The position numbers and the translations under genes were made by a program. A stretch of 64,000 nucleotides of DNA, taken from contig WJXW01000005.1 of NCBI GenBank assembly GCA_015832175.1, forward strand, positions 1,302,001 to 1,366,000, in the 5' to 3' direction. The DNA is from Paraphaeosphaeria minitans (lineage: Eukaryota; Ascomycota; Dothideomycetes; Pleosporales; Didymosphaeriaceae). This document shows positions 1 to 11,651 of the stretch, in pieces; the stretch's first letter is position 1, and each line of letters starts with the position of its first letter. The notes beneath the pieces were generated by a model, which was not told the DNA's origin, made no database searches, and saw nothing but the letters and a program-made list of their open reading frames with translations.

Positions 1-1
1 A

Positions 2-760
2 ATCGGCACGGGCGCCTTCGCAGGCGGCATCATCGGGCTTAGCGCCTTCACGGCCGAGGGCCAGCTCTTCAGGGGCATCTACCACGGCAGCTTCTCCATG
101 GTCTCGCGCGCGACAAACTACACGTCGGCGCCGCAGCTCGGGCTGCTGGGCTCCATGGCCATCGGCCTCGCGGCCTCGGCTCCCGCCGTCAAGGTCTTTG
201 GCGAGGAGAAGCTCATCTTCAACCGCGAGGCGTCCTCGGGACACAGCATGAGCGCCTACTACGTGGGCAAGATGGTGTCGGTGCTGCCCCGGCTGTTCAT
301 CGCCGCCCTGCACTTCAGCGTCGCCATGGGCATCCTCGCCACGCCCCTCATGAGCTGGGTCGACATGTTCGTCGCCAACCTGCTGTACTTTTTCTGCGTG
401 TACGGGCTCGCGTCGTGCATCGGCATGGTCGTCAAGCGGGAGGACGGGCCGCTGCTCGCCGTCATGGCCTCCCTGATCATCGGCATCTTGGGCGGTGTTG
501 CCCCGCCGCTGAGCAAGGTCAAGCAGTGGAATATCGAGTTTCTGTGGCGCATGAGCCCTGGCGTGTGGTTCACCGAGTCGTACTTCAGCCAGTGCTTGTT
601 GCCGCTGAATTATCTGTATATGCTGGATCAAGCGCAGGCGGTGACGGGCTTCAATCTGGGCAAGTTCAGCTTGGATATGGGGGTTCTCGTCGCGCTTGGC
701 GTCGTGTACCGTGTCATTGCTTTTGTGTTGCTCGTCACCGTGCAACGGAAGCGTGGTTAG
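2..760 (+). CDS. ABC transporter, C-terminal membrane domain (partial)
   Basis: The reading frame is open from base 2 of the window to a TAG at 758-760, so only the last ~252 residues are present. They contain alternating hydrophobic segments (for example around the LGLLGSMAIGLAASA stretch, the IAALHFSVAMGIL stretch, a YFFCVYGLASCIGM segment and a final VLVALGVVYRVIAFVLLV helix). This is the layout of the second half of an ABC-2 type membrane domain of ABCG/PDR-like or White-like half transporters. Such proteins are plasma-membrane or vacuolar exporters or lipid flippases driven by a cytosolic ATPase. The nucleotide-binding domain must lie to the left of the window, so the substrate cannot be judged. 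The C-terminus ends in a short basic tail (QRKRG). Family assignment is reasonably firm and the subfamily is inferred. Confidence 0.75.
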   Translation: MGTGAFAGGIIGLSAFTAEGQLFRGIYHGSFSMVSRATNYTSAPQLGLLGSMAIGLAASAPAVKVFGEEKLIFNREASSGHSMSAYYVGKMVSVLPRLFIAALHFSVAMGILATPLMSWVDMFVANLLYFFCVYGLASCIGMVVKREDGPLLAVMASLIIGILGGVAPPLSKVKQWNIEFLWRMSPGVWFTESYFSQCLLPLNYLYMLDQAQAVTGFNLGKFSLDMGVLVALGVVYRVIAFVLLVTVQRKRG

Positions 761-1170
761 ACGTCCAGGGTCTGGAATGGGCGTTAGTTTATCTGTTCAG
801 CAGAGCTGTTGCCTGTACTTGTAGCGATATACCCCATGTGTTAGTAGAGAGAATGAGCATACGGTCAACGTAACAAGAGCCTGTCGTCTGTTGCTCGATT
901 TCTGCCATGAGCTGGGCAATCTGGTTTCAATTTTCTTCCTCAGTCACTCGGGTGACTTGCCCAACTCCACATCAACTCTGCACAACTGAGGAGAAGGTCT
1001 TCGACGGCGCCAAACCAGCGTCACAGAGACAGTGCTCCACTCGACGGATTCCAGATATACCTGCATCACGTTCCATGCTGGCTCTTTACCACAGCACTCT
1101 TTCAAGACTGGTTCATCTTTTGCTCAAGTAGGTAATGTTCAAGCTGGCGGTTTCCTTCACTTGTAACACC
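761..1170. other. Intergenic, no gene seen
   Basis: About 410 bases between two convergent genes. Only short overlapping frames are present, with no recognisable domain. It probably holds the two 3' untranslated regions. Confidence 0.5.
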
Positions 1171-2176
1171 TCAATCTTGGTCGTCTTCTGTACCATTCTC
1201 CACGAGTCTCTCCTCCTTGTCGGACTTTGTCCCATTCTCGTTCCCGTCAACCGCATTCTGGGAAATCACGTCCCGCTCTGGCGCAGCTGGGTTGTTCAAC
1301 GAAGCGAGCACCACCGCAAGCGGATCCGTCAGCGCTACTCGCTCTGCCAACCTCTTTTCTTCCTCAACCAACCCCTTATCCTCTTCCGCTAACCTTTTCT
1401 TCTCTACCCTGTCTTCTCCTCCTCCTCTTCCATCCTCCTCTTCCATCCTCCTCTCCCGCCTCGCTCTCTCCTTCTCATTGACCCTTCTCAAATCCACCAA
1501 GAGCATCGCAAGATCCCGCGGACCCCCCGTAAGAACCAATCCCCTGCACTCCGCACAAGCCCCTTGCTTCTCCAGCAACCCATCCACCTCCTTCAACTAA
1601 ACGCGCGTGTCAGTCCAAATCGTCACAGAACCACAAAACCCGCTTTCTCAGCCCCATCAGGCAACTCACCACTGTAGCCGTCACCTGCTTGATCTTGAGC
1701 TTGAGCCACCACCCGTTGACGAGGTACGACACACCGGCCCACGCTACGACGACAAGTGGATGCCCGGGCACCCTGTTTGTGTAGAGAAGGCTGAGTAACG
1801 TGACGCCCGACAGGCTCGCGAAGGTGCCGTGGTGAGGCGGGGTGGGGATTGTAGGGAGGTACGCGAGAAGGGAAGTCGCCATGTCTGCCATAGTTTCCGC
1901 ACCATCCAATGGCGGGGAAGGTGGGTGTTTGTCACTCTTGCGAAGCGGATGCGGGTATGTGTTGGTTGCTGCTGCTGCTGGGTTTTTGATATGTTTGGGT
2001 CGGGGTGGGCGAGAAGACAAAGTGTCCCCATCCCTCCAGATTTTGTGAGGCGATATTGAAGAGTTTGGGTCCGTCGTGTTTGTGCTTGGGTGAGACATTG
2101 CGTTTGCTGTCGAGAAGGCGCGTGCGGGATATGGCGCTAGCCTGATCGGGTAGGGTACATGAATGCGGGAGATCAC
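1171..2176 (-). CDS. Uncharacterised membrane protein with charged C-terminal tail
   Basis: Two exons on the minus strand: 2176-1670 and 1596-1171. The intron at 1597-1669 (73 nt) starts GTGAGT and ends TTTAG, and joins KQVTATV to LKEVDGLLEKQG in frame, giving up to 310 residues. The N-terminus (MISRIHVPYPIRLAPYPARA) is basic and could be a mitochondrial presequence. A second Met at 2098 is an alternative start. The middle has hydrophobic stretches (SLSGVTLLSLLY and LVVVAWAGVSYLVNGWWL) consistent with one or two membrane segments. It is followed by a CAEC pair and then an Arg/Glu-rich coiled-coil-like region. I do not recognise the family. The splice-consistent frame and the compositional structure are the only support. 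Confidence 0.5.
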
Positions 2177-4005
2177 ATCTTACAAAGACAAAGACTTGAT
2201 CGTTCCAAACATGATCGAACTCGGTTTATTAGAACAGCCATCTGTGTTGGTCTGTTTACATAATGAAATGGTACTCGACTCGATCCCATTGACCGGAAGC
2301 TTAGGGGTCTCAAATGTTACTTTCTCGATGTATTTTACTACTCTCTGGTTCTGCTACTGTTTTGGTGCCATGAGGCTTCTTACTGCCACGCGATCTATGG
2401 TAGCGAAAATAAAAGAACGACACAGCAGTTGGTAATATGAATAAAGAGGAATCTTAAGTTTATTACGCCTGTCTCTTTTACTCGGGATAGAGACGCTTTT
2501 AACTTATAAGAACATTTTCAAACTGGCATGTCCGCTACATTTTACTAGAATAGGTAATTCTACTGATCCTTTCATGATTACTTCACCCCGACAGAATCTC
2601 TCTGCACGACGGCATCTAAAAAGGTGCACTGGCACGGTTTGTCGTCTGGGACGCGCACGGCACACACGTTTGCGGCGCTGTACCCTGAAACTGTAGGAAA
2701 GTTGATGCTGGAGATGGTAAGATTAGGTAGGTGATCAATTCGTCGGACATCCATGGCGCCTGACTGATCATGCACGCCAGCAGTCTCGCGATTCGGTGTC
2801 GCATACAGTCTCATTCGCCGACAACCAGCCTGCCACCATCGTCGACTTGGATCTCACCCCAGAAGCATTCTTCACCACCTGCAATGCTAAATAAGCTCAA
2901 GTCTACATCGTTCCAGAGCCCCAGTCCAGGACTATCGATCGACTGGTCGGCCTTCCATCGGTTCCGGTCGGCAGTGATTCTTGATTGTGGAGTGGTTTCC
3001 CCCCATTTTCGCAGTTCTTTTGCAGAAATCGAAGCTGGTGTTCCAGGCAGTGGCACGCATACTGCCACAGGGATAATCTCCTCGCCGCCGCTCGATGATA
3101 GCCGGCCATCCGAGCACGTAATAACAGGTACATGCATCGATGCGCGCCACGGGTTTTCGACCAGCATCTAGCTGCGAGGGTGAAGGCGTCACCGAACGTC
3201 GGAAGCGTAGTCTACTTGCCCAAACGAATCTTCACCGTACCGCACAGAGTGGACCATCAAGTCGGCGAATCGATTCTCAATTTCTACGTCTAAAACATCT
3301 CGGGCTTCTAGCCTGTCAGGCACGCTTCTATGCATACATCACCAAGTCCATTCCCGCTTTCTCTCGCTTCAGCAGCCAAAGGCCTACGTTCCTCGTGAGG
3401 TAGGTAACGCGGCCGATGCTTTCTGTCCACTCGACAATATGCCTGTTACGTGTGCGCGGCAGGTTTCTTCGGGGACAAAGTCACCGTAGTCGTCGACCAC
3501 GCTGCAGGGCATAGACTACCTCCGCCGGCTCGCAGGACGCGCTGTCCGGCCTGACGGGCTTCCCCAGCCTCGGCATTTTCTTCCGCTTCTTCAAGTTCGA
3601 TCGAACGCCTGCTATCGACAGCGTATCTTCCTGATCTGCCATCCTTCATTGGTCGCGGCGCAGGCTATGCTGGATTGTGGCCGGGTGATTTTGGAGACGT
3701 GAAGATTGTCCCGGAGTATCCCATGCCCGAAAAGACGGCTCCCAGTCCGCTCTCCGCGCGCGCGCATCCGATCCTCACCGGGTGTGTTGCCGAGCTCTCT
3801 GGTCGTTTTGCTTTCAATCTTCCATGAAACCGCTATCGTCAATCTCGTCTTCGATACAACCGCGCGTTGTTCCTATCATCGGGCTGTCGATAGGCTTGAG
3901 GGCTGGGTGGGAAGTTGGGCTGGTGAGACCGACAGGGACAGTTGGAATCATCGGGCTGGAGATTGTCAGTGTGTCGGTTCGCTCGTCGCATACAGTATAT
4001 CCTTA
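2177..4005. other. Long region without a confident gene; possible gene remnants
   Basis: 2177-2580 is AT-rich and featureless. Around 2580-3190 the minus strand has short frames that look protein-like. One runs 3167-2811 and contains ECFWGEIQVDDGGRLVVGE, followed after an in-frame TGA by DCMRHRIARLLACM. They are interrupted by stops and frame changes, so this may be a decayed gene of unknown family. From 3400 to 4000 both strands have frames under 110 codons with no recognised motif. I could not assemble a spliced model. Confidence 0.3.
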
Positions 4006-4794
4006 CTATAAATCATCGACCGTCTTGACAAGGTCTGTTTGGCGCTCCATGCATTCTTTCAGGATCCGGATGAGGGCTATGAGCTTCTCGGCGCGGATCT
4101 CGAACTCATCGCAGTCGCAGTATATGAGGTCCTGGCCGTGGTTAGAATCACTTCTCGAGGGCATGCCTGTGCCGACTTACATCGACCTCCTCCGGTGACA
4201 TTGCAGAGTACAATTTCTCCATGGTCTCGCTGTGCCGGCAGACAGCGAGCAGGACATTGCCGCACGTTTGGGAGAGTATCGCTGCCTTCGCTTCGGCCGC
4301 GGCAACCGCCTCATGCTTCTCTTCCTGTGCGATGTCAGTACTGCTCTGAGATGCACCGAGCATGTCCTTACCATCACCTCCTGCGCCTCGCCCAGATTCG
4401 GATTCAGATTCAGACTCAGCGCCGCCCGCCTCATTCTCTCGCCCATGGCATCCAGCTCGTCCACAATACCCACGACGCGCTCCATGTGCGCGGTGATTGT
4501 CTTGCCGGGATCCCCTCCACGCTGTTCACCCGGCGAGTCATTCCCGTCCCCGCGGCTGCGCACCTGCACGAAGCGGAAGACCTCGAGCACCACGAAGACG
4601 AACGACGGCAGCAGCACAAGCAGCGCGCACAACGTCGTCCCCGCGACCAGTGCGAAGTTGTCGACGACTTTCATGGCCGCGACCACAGGCCGCACCCGCG
4701 CAACCCGCGCCCCCACCCGGTCCAGCGTGCACTGCAGCGCGATCCACGCTCCCAGCACCTGCATCCCGAAGACGACCGCCGCCGCGAGGCCCAT
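4006..4794 (-). CDS. Uncharacterised two-helix membrane protein
   Basis: Three exons fit well: 4794-4372, 4324-4181 and 4131-4006. The introns are 4325-4371 (47 nt, GTAAGG...TACTGAC...CACAG) and 4132-4180 (49 nt, GTAAGT...CTAACC...CCAG), both phase 0. The product is 230 residues. It begins with a hydrophobic helix (GLAAAVVFGMQVLGAWIAL) and has a second strong one (FALVAGTTLCALLVLLPSFV). The remainder is a hydrophilic, probably helical C-terminal half rich in Glu, Lys and Ala, ending LVKTVDDL. The start was placed at the first Met after the pentanucleotide repeat, because the frame upstream is mostly translated repeat. The family is not recognised. It may be a small organellar or ER membrane protein, but nothing in the sequence decides this. 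Confidence 0.6.
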
Positions 4795-4865
4795 GCTGCG
4801 CTGCTGTCTGGCGTCGCTGTGCGTGCGGGCGACCGGCGCGGACAGAGTCACTCTACTCTTGCCAA

Positions 4866-4931
4866 CGGAATGGAATGGAACGGAACGGAACGAAACGAAA
4901 CGGAACGAAACGAAACGGAACGAAACGAAAC
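4866..4931. repeat. Pentanucleotide microsatellite (CGAAA/CGGAA)n
   Basis: About 13 tandem 5-base units of the type GGAAT, GGAAC, CGAAA and CGGAA. They lie just upstream of the start of the minus-strand membrane-protein gene, in its likely 5' leader or promoter. Read in reverse they give a meaningless Phe/Val/Ser/Arg repeat, which lengthens several apparent frames there. Confidence 0.85.
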
Positions 4932-5649
4932 CAAAGAAAAGGACTCGTAAACGAGAGACAAGACACACCACCGCACCGCAGGTGTCGAATGCAGGGTTCG
5001 GTGGCAGAGGAACGGTGGTGGTACAGCAGCGGGCAGTACATGTTTTGGCGGGCAGCCTGCGGGCGCCCCCGCCACCCAATTAAAAAGGCGGTGTGGTGCG
5101 ATGGGGGGGTTGCCGTCTTGCGGTGCTGCTTTGGGAGAAGCCCACTCGCGTATGCGCGGTTCGCTGTACAAGATGCGACGGGAATTGTGGAGAATGGGCC
5201 GGTGCGTCGTGGCGAGGGCGAGGGGGGGCTGAAGAACGAGCGGTTCGCCATGGGGAGCGGGACCTGGTCTGGGTTGGGGACCGGATGAGTTGCACTGTGA
5301 TATTCACTGCGAGGGTTGAATGCAATGTGATGTTTACTGCGAGGCCGAGACACTGTATCGACGAACAGTCCACGTCCCCCGGCATCGTCACCGAGACTAA
5401 CCTTGACACCAAGATCCAAACGGACAGGAATCAAAACTGCACTTACTCACAACCTCGTCGAGATACCTACTGCCCGGTGCCAGGTGAAACAACGGGATCA
5501 CGATAGCCCTGTGCGTTTGGTACCCCGAGATAGCAAAGGAAAGCCGCGCGAATGCATCAATCATGTTCATTCTCACATTGATCATCACGGTGCTCCGGAC
5601 TTGCTACAACATATGTTGATTGCTATCCAATGGAGCTAAAGCGAACGAC
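4932..5649. other. Intergenic with a small imperfect direct repeat
   Basis: No gene recognised. A 24-base sequence at 5291-5314 (TGCACTGTGATATTCACTGC then GAGG) recurs with three substitutions at 5321-5344. Otherwise only short unconvincing frames are present. Confidence 0.5.
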
Positions 5650-8194
5650 TCACGGCGGACCTTCCCAAGCGTCCAGGAAGCCCTCCGGCAAACCCTCGTC
5701 CTCTCTCTGCGGATCAAATATGTAGGCCCAAGACTTCGAACCATCGCGCGTCGCCTTCTTGTCTGTCTTCTGCTCCTCATACGCAGTCTGCTCCTCATGC
5801 GTAGTCAGCTCCTCATGCGTGCTCCGCTCCTCATGCGTGCTCCACTCTTCATGCGTGATTTGCTCTTCATGCGTGGCCTGCTCCTCATGTGCGCTCTGCT
5901 CTTTGAGTCTCTGTTCCTCCTCTCGCCGCTGTTCCTCCTCTCGCCTCTGCTTCTCCTGTCTCATCCGCTTTTTCTCTGCCTTCTCTGCCTTCTTCCGTTC
6001 AAGTCTCTCCTGCTCCTCAAGTCGTTCCTGCTCCGCAAGCCTGTTCTGCTCCTCTGCCTCTCTCTGCTGCTCCTCTTTCCTCTGCTTTTTCTCTGCCCTC
6101 TTCCTCTCCCGTTCTATCTGGATCCGATGTCGCTTCTGCTCCTGTATGCTTTGCCGACTTTGCTCCTCATGTGTGTCCTGATCTTCACGTGTGATGTGAA
6201 CCTCATGTATGCTCTGGTCCTCAAGTGTGCTCGGTTCCTCAAGTGTGCTCTGGTCCTCAAGTGTGCCTGGTTCCTCAAGACTTTCCCCAACTTCGACTCT
6301 TTCTGCCTCGTCAAGTCCTCCTGCCACTGGCTCGTCAAGCTTTTCCGGCTCCTGGAGATTTTCTGGCCCCTCAAGTCTTTTCAGATCCTCCAGTCCTTCT
6401 TGCTGCTCCTCCAATATATCGAGCTCCTCCAGTGCCTTCTGCTTCTCTTCTTTCCTCGCTTTCTTACGTTCCTTATGCCTTTCCCGGTTTTTCTGATTCT
6501 TCTGCCTCTTCCGCTCCTCTTGTCTTTTCTGTTCCTCTTCTCTCATCTGCTCCTGAGCGCTCTTTGGTTCTCCAAGTCCTCTCGGGTCCGCATATCCCAT
6601 TCGCACCAAATCATCCGCCATCATACTCATAACCTCATCACTGGATGCGATGGCTGCGACAGTAGCAGCAATTGATGCTTCTAGCTCCTGAAGCAGCTTA
6701 TGCTGCGCATCATACATCCAATGCGGAGGCGGCGAACACCACCTGCACAGCTCACACCCTCCTGGTGCGTTCCAACAAACCACGCACAGCTTTCTGGGAC
6801 CCTTGCCATAAGCGGTTCGGTCAGATAATACACCAAGGTCGGATTCTGAATTGGGTTCGGTGCTCATACCGTGAGAGGTGGTATAGGGTTGGTCATCCGA
6901 TTTGCCCAAGCAAGTCCATTTATTGAAGCAGATGAGACAAGGTCCGGCTACGTAGAGCGAGAGATGAGAGGGCAGATGCCATGGCAGGCTGGGGGGCCAA
7001 ACCTCTCGAGCGTTATGGACGGCCTTTCGTCGGATAAGATTCTTCGAGTCGTTGATGTGATTTTCAAGGTACTTGGTATCCATGGTGTCGTTCAAGCGAG
7101 GATCTTTGTTCTTGTAATACTCCTAGATAGCTTTGTTGAGTGTGGCAACATCATCAAGACACACGTTTTTCTTGTATAACGTGACATGGGTGAGTTTGAT
7201 AACGTTTTGCAGGTTTTCATTACTCTTGTTAAGAGACGTGACATCTGGCTCCATTTTGGCTGGCGATTCTTTGAATTGGGCGAGCACTCGTTGTTGATCT
7301 AGAAGACGTTGATACTCATTCATAACATGATCATCGAAACCTTGAGTAGAATCGTCGCGACGAAAGTCCGCACTTGTGATGTAATCCTCGATGGCTTTAG
7401 CATAGAGATCGAGACGAGACTTCGGATCCTCGAGATAGAAGTTGATGGCTAAGACAAGATTTGCGAGGCTTTTCGATTTTTTTGAACCGGCGACAAGCGA
7501 TGCTGCCAGTGGAAAGTTCGGGTCGGCGCATGGAGTACTCATTCCGGTACCCTGGTCAGGAGGCGTGTGATCTTGTTCCTGGGTTGTTTGCGCTTGATCC
7601 GGGCAGCAGCCTGGTGTAGGATCAGGCTTTAAAGCTTGTATAATGGGAATCTCGTTTCCGCTTGCATCCGTTCGCGGGTTAATCCCATACCAAGAAGCTG
7701 CGCAGAGGGTCTTGTCAAAGGGGAGAGACACCGTAGCAGTTGCGCGGAGGAAGAATTTTCCCATTGAAGGCAATCGCATGCATCGATACATGTTGTCCTT
7801 GGAGTCCAGAGTCCGCATACCATTTGGCAAATCGCTGATTAGCTTTGTGAGGCTGGCAAATTTTTTACCCTCTCGAGGAGCGAGGTTTCCTACAACTTGT
7901 GTTAAAAGCTTCGCCAAACCCCTCACGCTACCTAGAGCGGGAACACGTACGCGGAACAAGCATGTTGGGTCTCAGACTGCGCAGCGGTGTCCGCTGCAAT
8001 TGCCGCACAAGATCTTGTATGACTCCATCGGTCGGCAATCGGCGCGGTATTGCCTTTAGACGCGTTGGGCAGTCGGAAAAGGTGTGTTCATCTGCACCAC
8101 CTCGAAGCGAGAGCATGTTTTCCATCTCGAAGCGATAAGATGTCCGGAGTAAGAGAGCGATAATCAAAAGTAGGTATTTAAAAATTACTGACAA
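5650..8194 (-). CDS. Large secreted or anchored coiled-coil protein with THEEQ repeats
   Basis: Proposed exons: 8194-7951, 7895-7165 and 7122-5650 (815 residues). The first intron (7896-7950, GTACGT...ACAAG, 55 nt) joins two frames at RPNMLVP/LVGN. The second (7123-7164, GTGTGT...CTCAAC...TCTAG, 42 nt) removes an in-frame TAG and keeps the frame. Without it, the frame is interrupted by that stop. The N-terminus (MSVIFKYLLLIIALLLR) is a signal peptide or anchor, followed by LRGGADE. After a mixed N-terminal part there is a Cys/Trp cluster (CLICF...CVVCW...CELCRWC). Next comes a Glu/Arg/Lys-rich coiled coil with tandem six-residue units of the STHEEQ type and TLEDQS/TLEEPS units. Family unknown. 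The ATG lies 57 bases after the MSH1 stop on the same strand. Confidence 0.55.
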
Positions 8195-8251
8195 TTGCGA
8201 TAGAATAGCAAATACCGTATCTGCTGACGGGTGAGAGACGGACGGCTAGAG

Positions 8252-11200
8252 CTATGCTGTTGCAGCTTGCCGCGGCGCGAGTTCTTCGTCCACACCTGCC
8301 TCATAGTTCGTGACTTCCGGCTTCAGCTCTTGAAGCAATTGTGCCGCGACTGCTATTGCCTCTTCAGGTATGCCTGCAACTCTGGCAACCTTGAGCGCAT
8401 GGCTTTGTCGGTTCACTCCTTTTCGCAGTCGGTGCACATAAGAAAACCTCCCATCTGCCTCTTCGGCCACGTCGTTGCAATAGCATCCTAATTTTTCAAA
8501 GTCTTTCGTCATGTCGGTGAGCGCGTGAAAATGGGTCGCAAACAGAGTCCGAGACTGGTTGATGTGGTAGAGGTGGTGAAGGCAGGCGTAACCCACGGCG
8601 ATACCATCCTCTGGTGTTGTGCCCCTGCCAACCTCGTCCATGATGACGAACGAGCGAGGTGTGGCTTCTTTAAGAATCTGCGCCGTTTCGAGCATCTCCA
8701 CCATGAACGTGGATTGATCTTGGTACAAGTTATCGGCAGAACCTACACGGCTGAAGATCTTATCCACGAGTCCCACTTCGGCATATTCTGCCGGCACGAA
8801 GGACCCGGTTTGGGCAAGAATCGATATAAGTGCATTTTGTCGTAGGTAAGTACTCTTACCGGCCATATTGGGTCCTGTGATGAGCCATATCCGCTCATCC
8901 TCACCCAACAGACAGTCGTTTGATGTGAACTTTCGCCCCTGCTCGCCCAATCCCGCCTCAACAACAGGGTGGCGCCCACCAACGATTTGATGAGCAGTTC
9001 CTGCGTTGAGCAAGGGACGAACAAAGTTCTTGTCGACTGCAAGTATAGCAAAGGCGCAGGCCACATCAAGTTCATCTAGTACGGCTGCATTCCGTCGAAG
9101 TTTGACCAGATTGCGCACAACGCTCTCGCGAAGGTCGCCAAGAACGCGCTGTTCCTCGTTACGTATACGGAAACGGGTTTCGTCCATTTGAGTGCCTAAT
9201 CGTGTCCATTCAGGGACCTGGAAAGATCGTGTAGACTTGCTGCTGCTCAGGCTTTTAGGGTACTGGGCAGTGACTCGGCTAACATCTTTGCCTTTAACGT
9301 GCGCAATGTGGGCCAGATTTGGGGTCCATTTGAGACAAAGGCTCTCAGCGCCTAGTTCTTTGCGTAATCGTTGTTCCAGATTCGCTTTGCTCTCGGCCAG
9401 ACCATCGAGAGTGTTGTGCAATTTTGCTAGTGTATTGCTGGCTTTTTTCTTCATTATCCAAATGTCGTCACGGCCATCTGTTGCGCTTTTGTAGCTCGAC
9501 GCAATCATGTGCGGTTTGGGCTGGATGCGTTTGGGCAACTCCTTCAGATCTTCCTCCCCAGCTTCTCGACCGAGGACATCTTGGGCCATCTCTTCCAGTT
9601 CGGCAGCTTGGTCGTTTTGTATTCGGTGGTATTCTGATAATCCCTCCTCGTCAATGGCATCTTGGATACGCTGTGCCAGTTCAAGAGGCTGTACTAGGTC
9701 GAAGCGGTTCTGCAAAGCCGGAATGCACTGTCTCCTTCGCGTTTCCACAACTTGGTTTTCTGGATTGATCAGGATCGCATTTCTTGACGCAACATGGCCT
9801 TGGAGCATTTTGGCAAGGTCCGCTGTGGTCGCTACTGTTTTCGACAGCTCCATAAGATCGTCAGCGTCGCCGCGGCCGACTGTGAACTTTGTCACGAGGC
9901 GAAGCGAATCGAAGGTTTGGCCGAGCAATGCCATCACATCTTGCCGAAGCTGAGGATAGTCGATCATCTCCTCAACAAGATCTAGTCTCTCGTTGATCGC
10001 AGACAGAGACATTGAAGGAGCACCTTCTTGGATTAGTGCTATCAAGTGATACATGCGAGCCACTTACAAAGTCGCTGGGTAAGAAGTCGAGTTCCGCTCT
10101 TTGTCACTGTCTCTTTGAGAGAATGCAGTAAGCTGCCTTGATGAGAGCCGTCGCGTATTGTGCTTCTGATCTCGAGAGCTCTTAAGCTGTTTTTGTCAAT
10201 GCACATGTGGTCATGGGCCTGATGGCGGACTGGAGCCTGCAACCGTGTTCTCGCACCAAGTAGTTGGTGCTTCACGTAATGGAGTAGAGACCCTCCTGCA
10301 GCCACTTCCCCGGTGCTGAAGTCTTTGGGATCGAAGTCTTCGACCACGTCTTCCATCATCGGTATCCAATCAACCACACTCAAAGGTTGCGTGGCAGGCT
10401 CTTGGAATGTGATCACGTGGCCATCCTCTTTCAAGATGGACACCATCTGTGAGTTTTGCTCCTCAGCGAAGATACTATCTAGGACGATTTCACGAGGCCT
10501 TATGCGAGCAACTGCAGATGGGAGAGAAGCAATGTCGGTGCTCTGGGTGAGAAAGTCTCCGCTCGATAAGTCGATCCACGCAAGTCCGACTTCTGTACGA
10601 GGTAGATTAAGTACAGAAGAGACCTTGGAACTTCCAGGGCTGACTTTGACAGCATTTTCTTTCAGGGCTTCCGGGTTGACGTGGATACTCAACAGGTAAT
10701 TGTTTTCCCAGGGATCCATAAAATGCTCGTCAATGAGCGTTCCAGGAGTGACGATGCGGGAAACTCGCCTCGTAAACTGAGATTCGCCTTTTGCCCTGGC
10801 TGGGGCATCATTCACGAACTCGTCACATATTGCGACATGCTTGCTCAAGTCTTGCACTAAGATTTTAAGGTAGCGTTCCAGTTGGTAGGCAGGAAATCCA
10901 GCCTTTGAAGTCAGACATGTCCACGAGACAGCGCGAGGCTGCACTCACCATTGAAACGGCCGGTCGCTTGCTTCCTTTAGAAGCCTTCCTTTTCGTTCTC
11001 TTGATGTTTAGGAGTGGTGCGATTTCGTCTGCTTGCTCGAAGTACAACTTTGCGAGTCAGCTACGCTTTGAAACATGACGCGGCGCTTACTTCGTAGAAC
11101 CCACCAACTCTCGTCAACAGAACGCAATGGCTGAATTTGAGCAGGTTGTTCCGTACCTGCTGCAACAACGGTGGGTAATCGGGTTCATCATGTAGAGGCG

Positions 11201-11453
11201 GAAGCGGAGGTCCGTCGATAACGCCCTGTGGGATATCATTCACACTGACGGTGGCTTTTTTCTTGGCCCCTCGAGCCTGCGTGAGGCAATGCCATTGCAA
11301 TTGCGTGGAGCGAGCACGTGATACGTGTCGCGGTCGCGTCGAATTCAGGAAAAAGGAGGAGCTTGCACGTGTTCGCCGGGAAGAAAGGTGAGGAGAGGCT
11401 GAAAGTCTTGAGATGGTGTGACGAGCGACAACCTTCGCACTGCCTGCAAGCAT
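8252..11453 (-). CDS. MSH1: Mitochondrial DNA mismatch repair ATPase Msh1
   Basis: Four exons: 11453-11091, 11047-10949, 10902-10068 and 10023-8252, about 1,022 residues. The three very short introns (43, 46 and 44 nt) all restore conserved text: FYE/LYFEQADE, VSM/AGFPAYQLERYLKIL and LTQRLC/APSMSLSAINERLDLV. The first ~70 residues are Arg/Ser-rich, as in a matrix targeting sequence. An upstream Met at 11510 is an alternative start. Then come the MutS mismatch-binding domain with the VGGFYE motif, the connector and lever domains, and the ATPase. The ATPase has Walker A GPNMAGKST, the STFMVEM motif and Walker B VIMDEVGRGT followed by FATHFH. MutS dimers bind mismatches in mitochondrial DNA. MSH1 rather than MSH2-6 is indicated by the presequence and the LYFEQADE...PLLNIK arrangement. 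Confidence 0.93.
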
Positions 11454-11651
11454 CTTCTTTCCTCGAAAAGAAGATGAGATGGATGAACGCAGATTGAGGC
11501 TGCAATGCATCGCCGCGCGCGGTGCTTGCTGCTCGTGGTCCCTGCGAGCACAATTCCCAAAGCAGTTAGACAGCCTCGGAACGCGGAGTGCGGGGCAATC
11601 GCATTGCAGAAAGCTACATTCACCGCATTTGCCTTCCTCCATTCAGCAAAA
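11454..11651. promoter_or_regulatory. Divergent promoter between MSH1 and HEM12
   Basis: At most 198 bases separate the two divergent start codons (142 if the upstream MSH1 Met is used), so the promoters must overlap. I did not identify a specific operator. Confidence 0.6.

Noticed and set aside
4177..5079. A 300-codon minus frame starting at 5079
   Set aside because: Its first ~95 codons are mostly translated pentanucleotide repeat, and it reads through two good introns; the shorter spliced model from 4794 is better supported.
5620..6675. A 351-codon plus-strand frame rich in Leu
   Set aside because: It is the antisense of the Glu/Gln-rich coiled-coil gene; the Leu and Ser runs are reverse reads of GAG/GAA-type codons.
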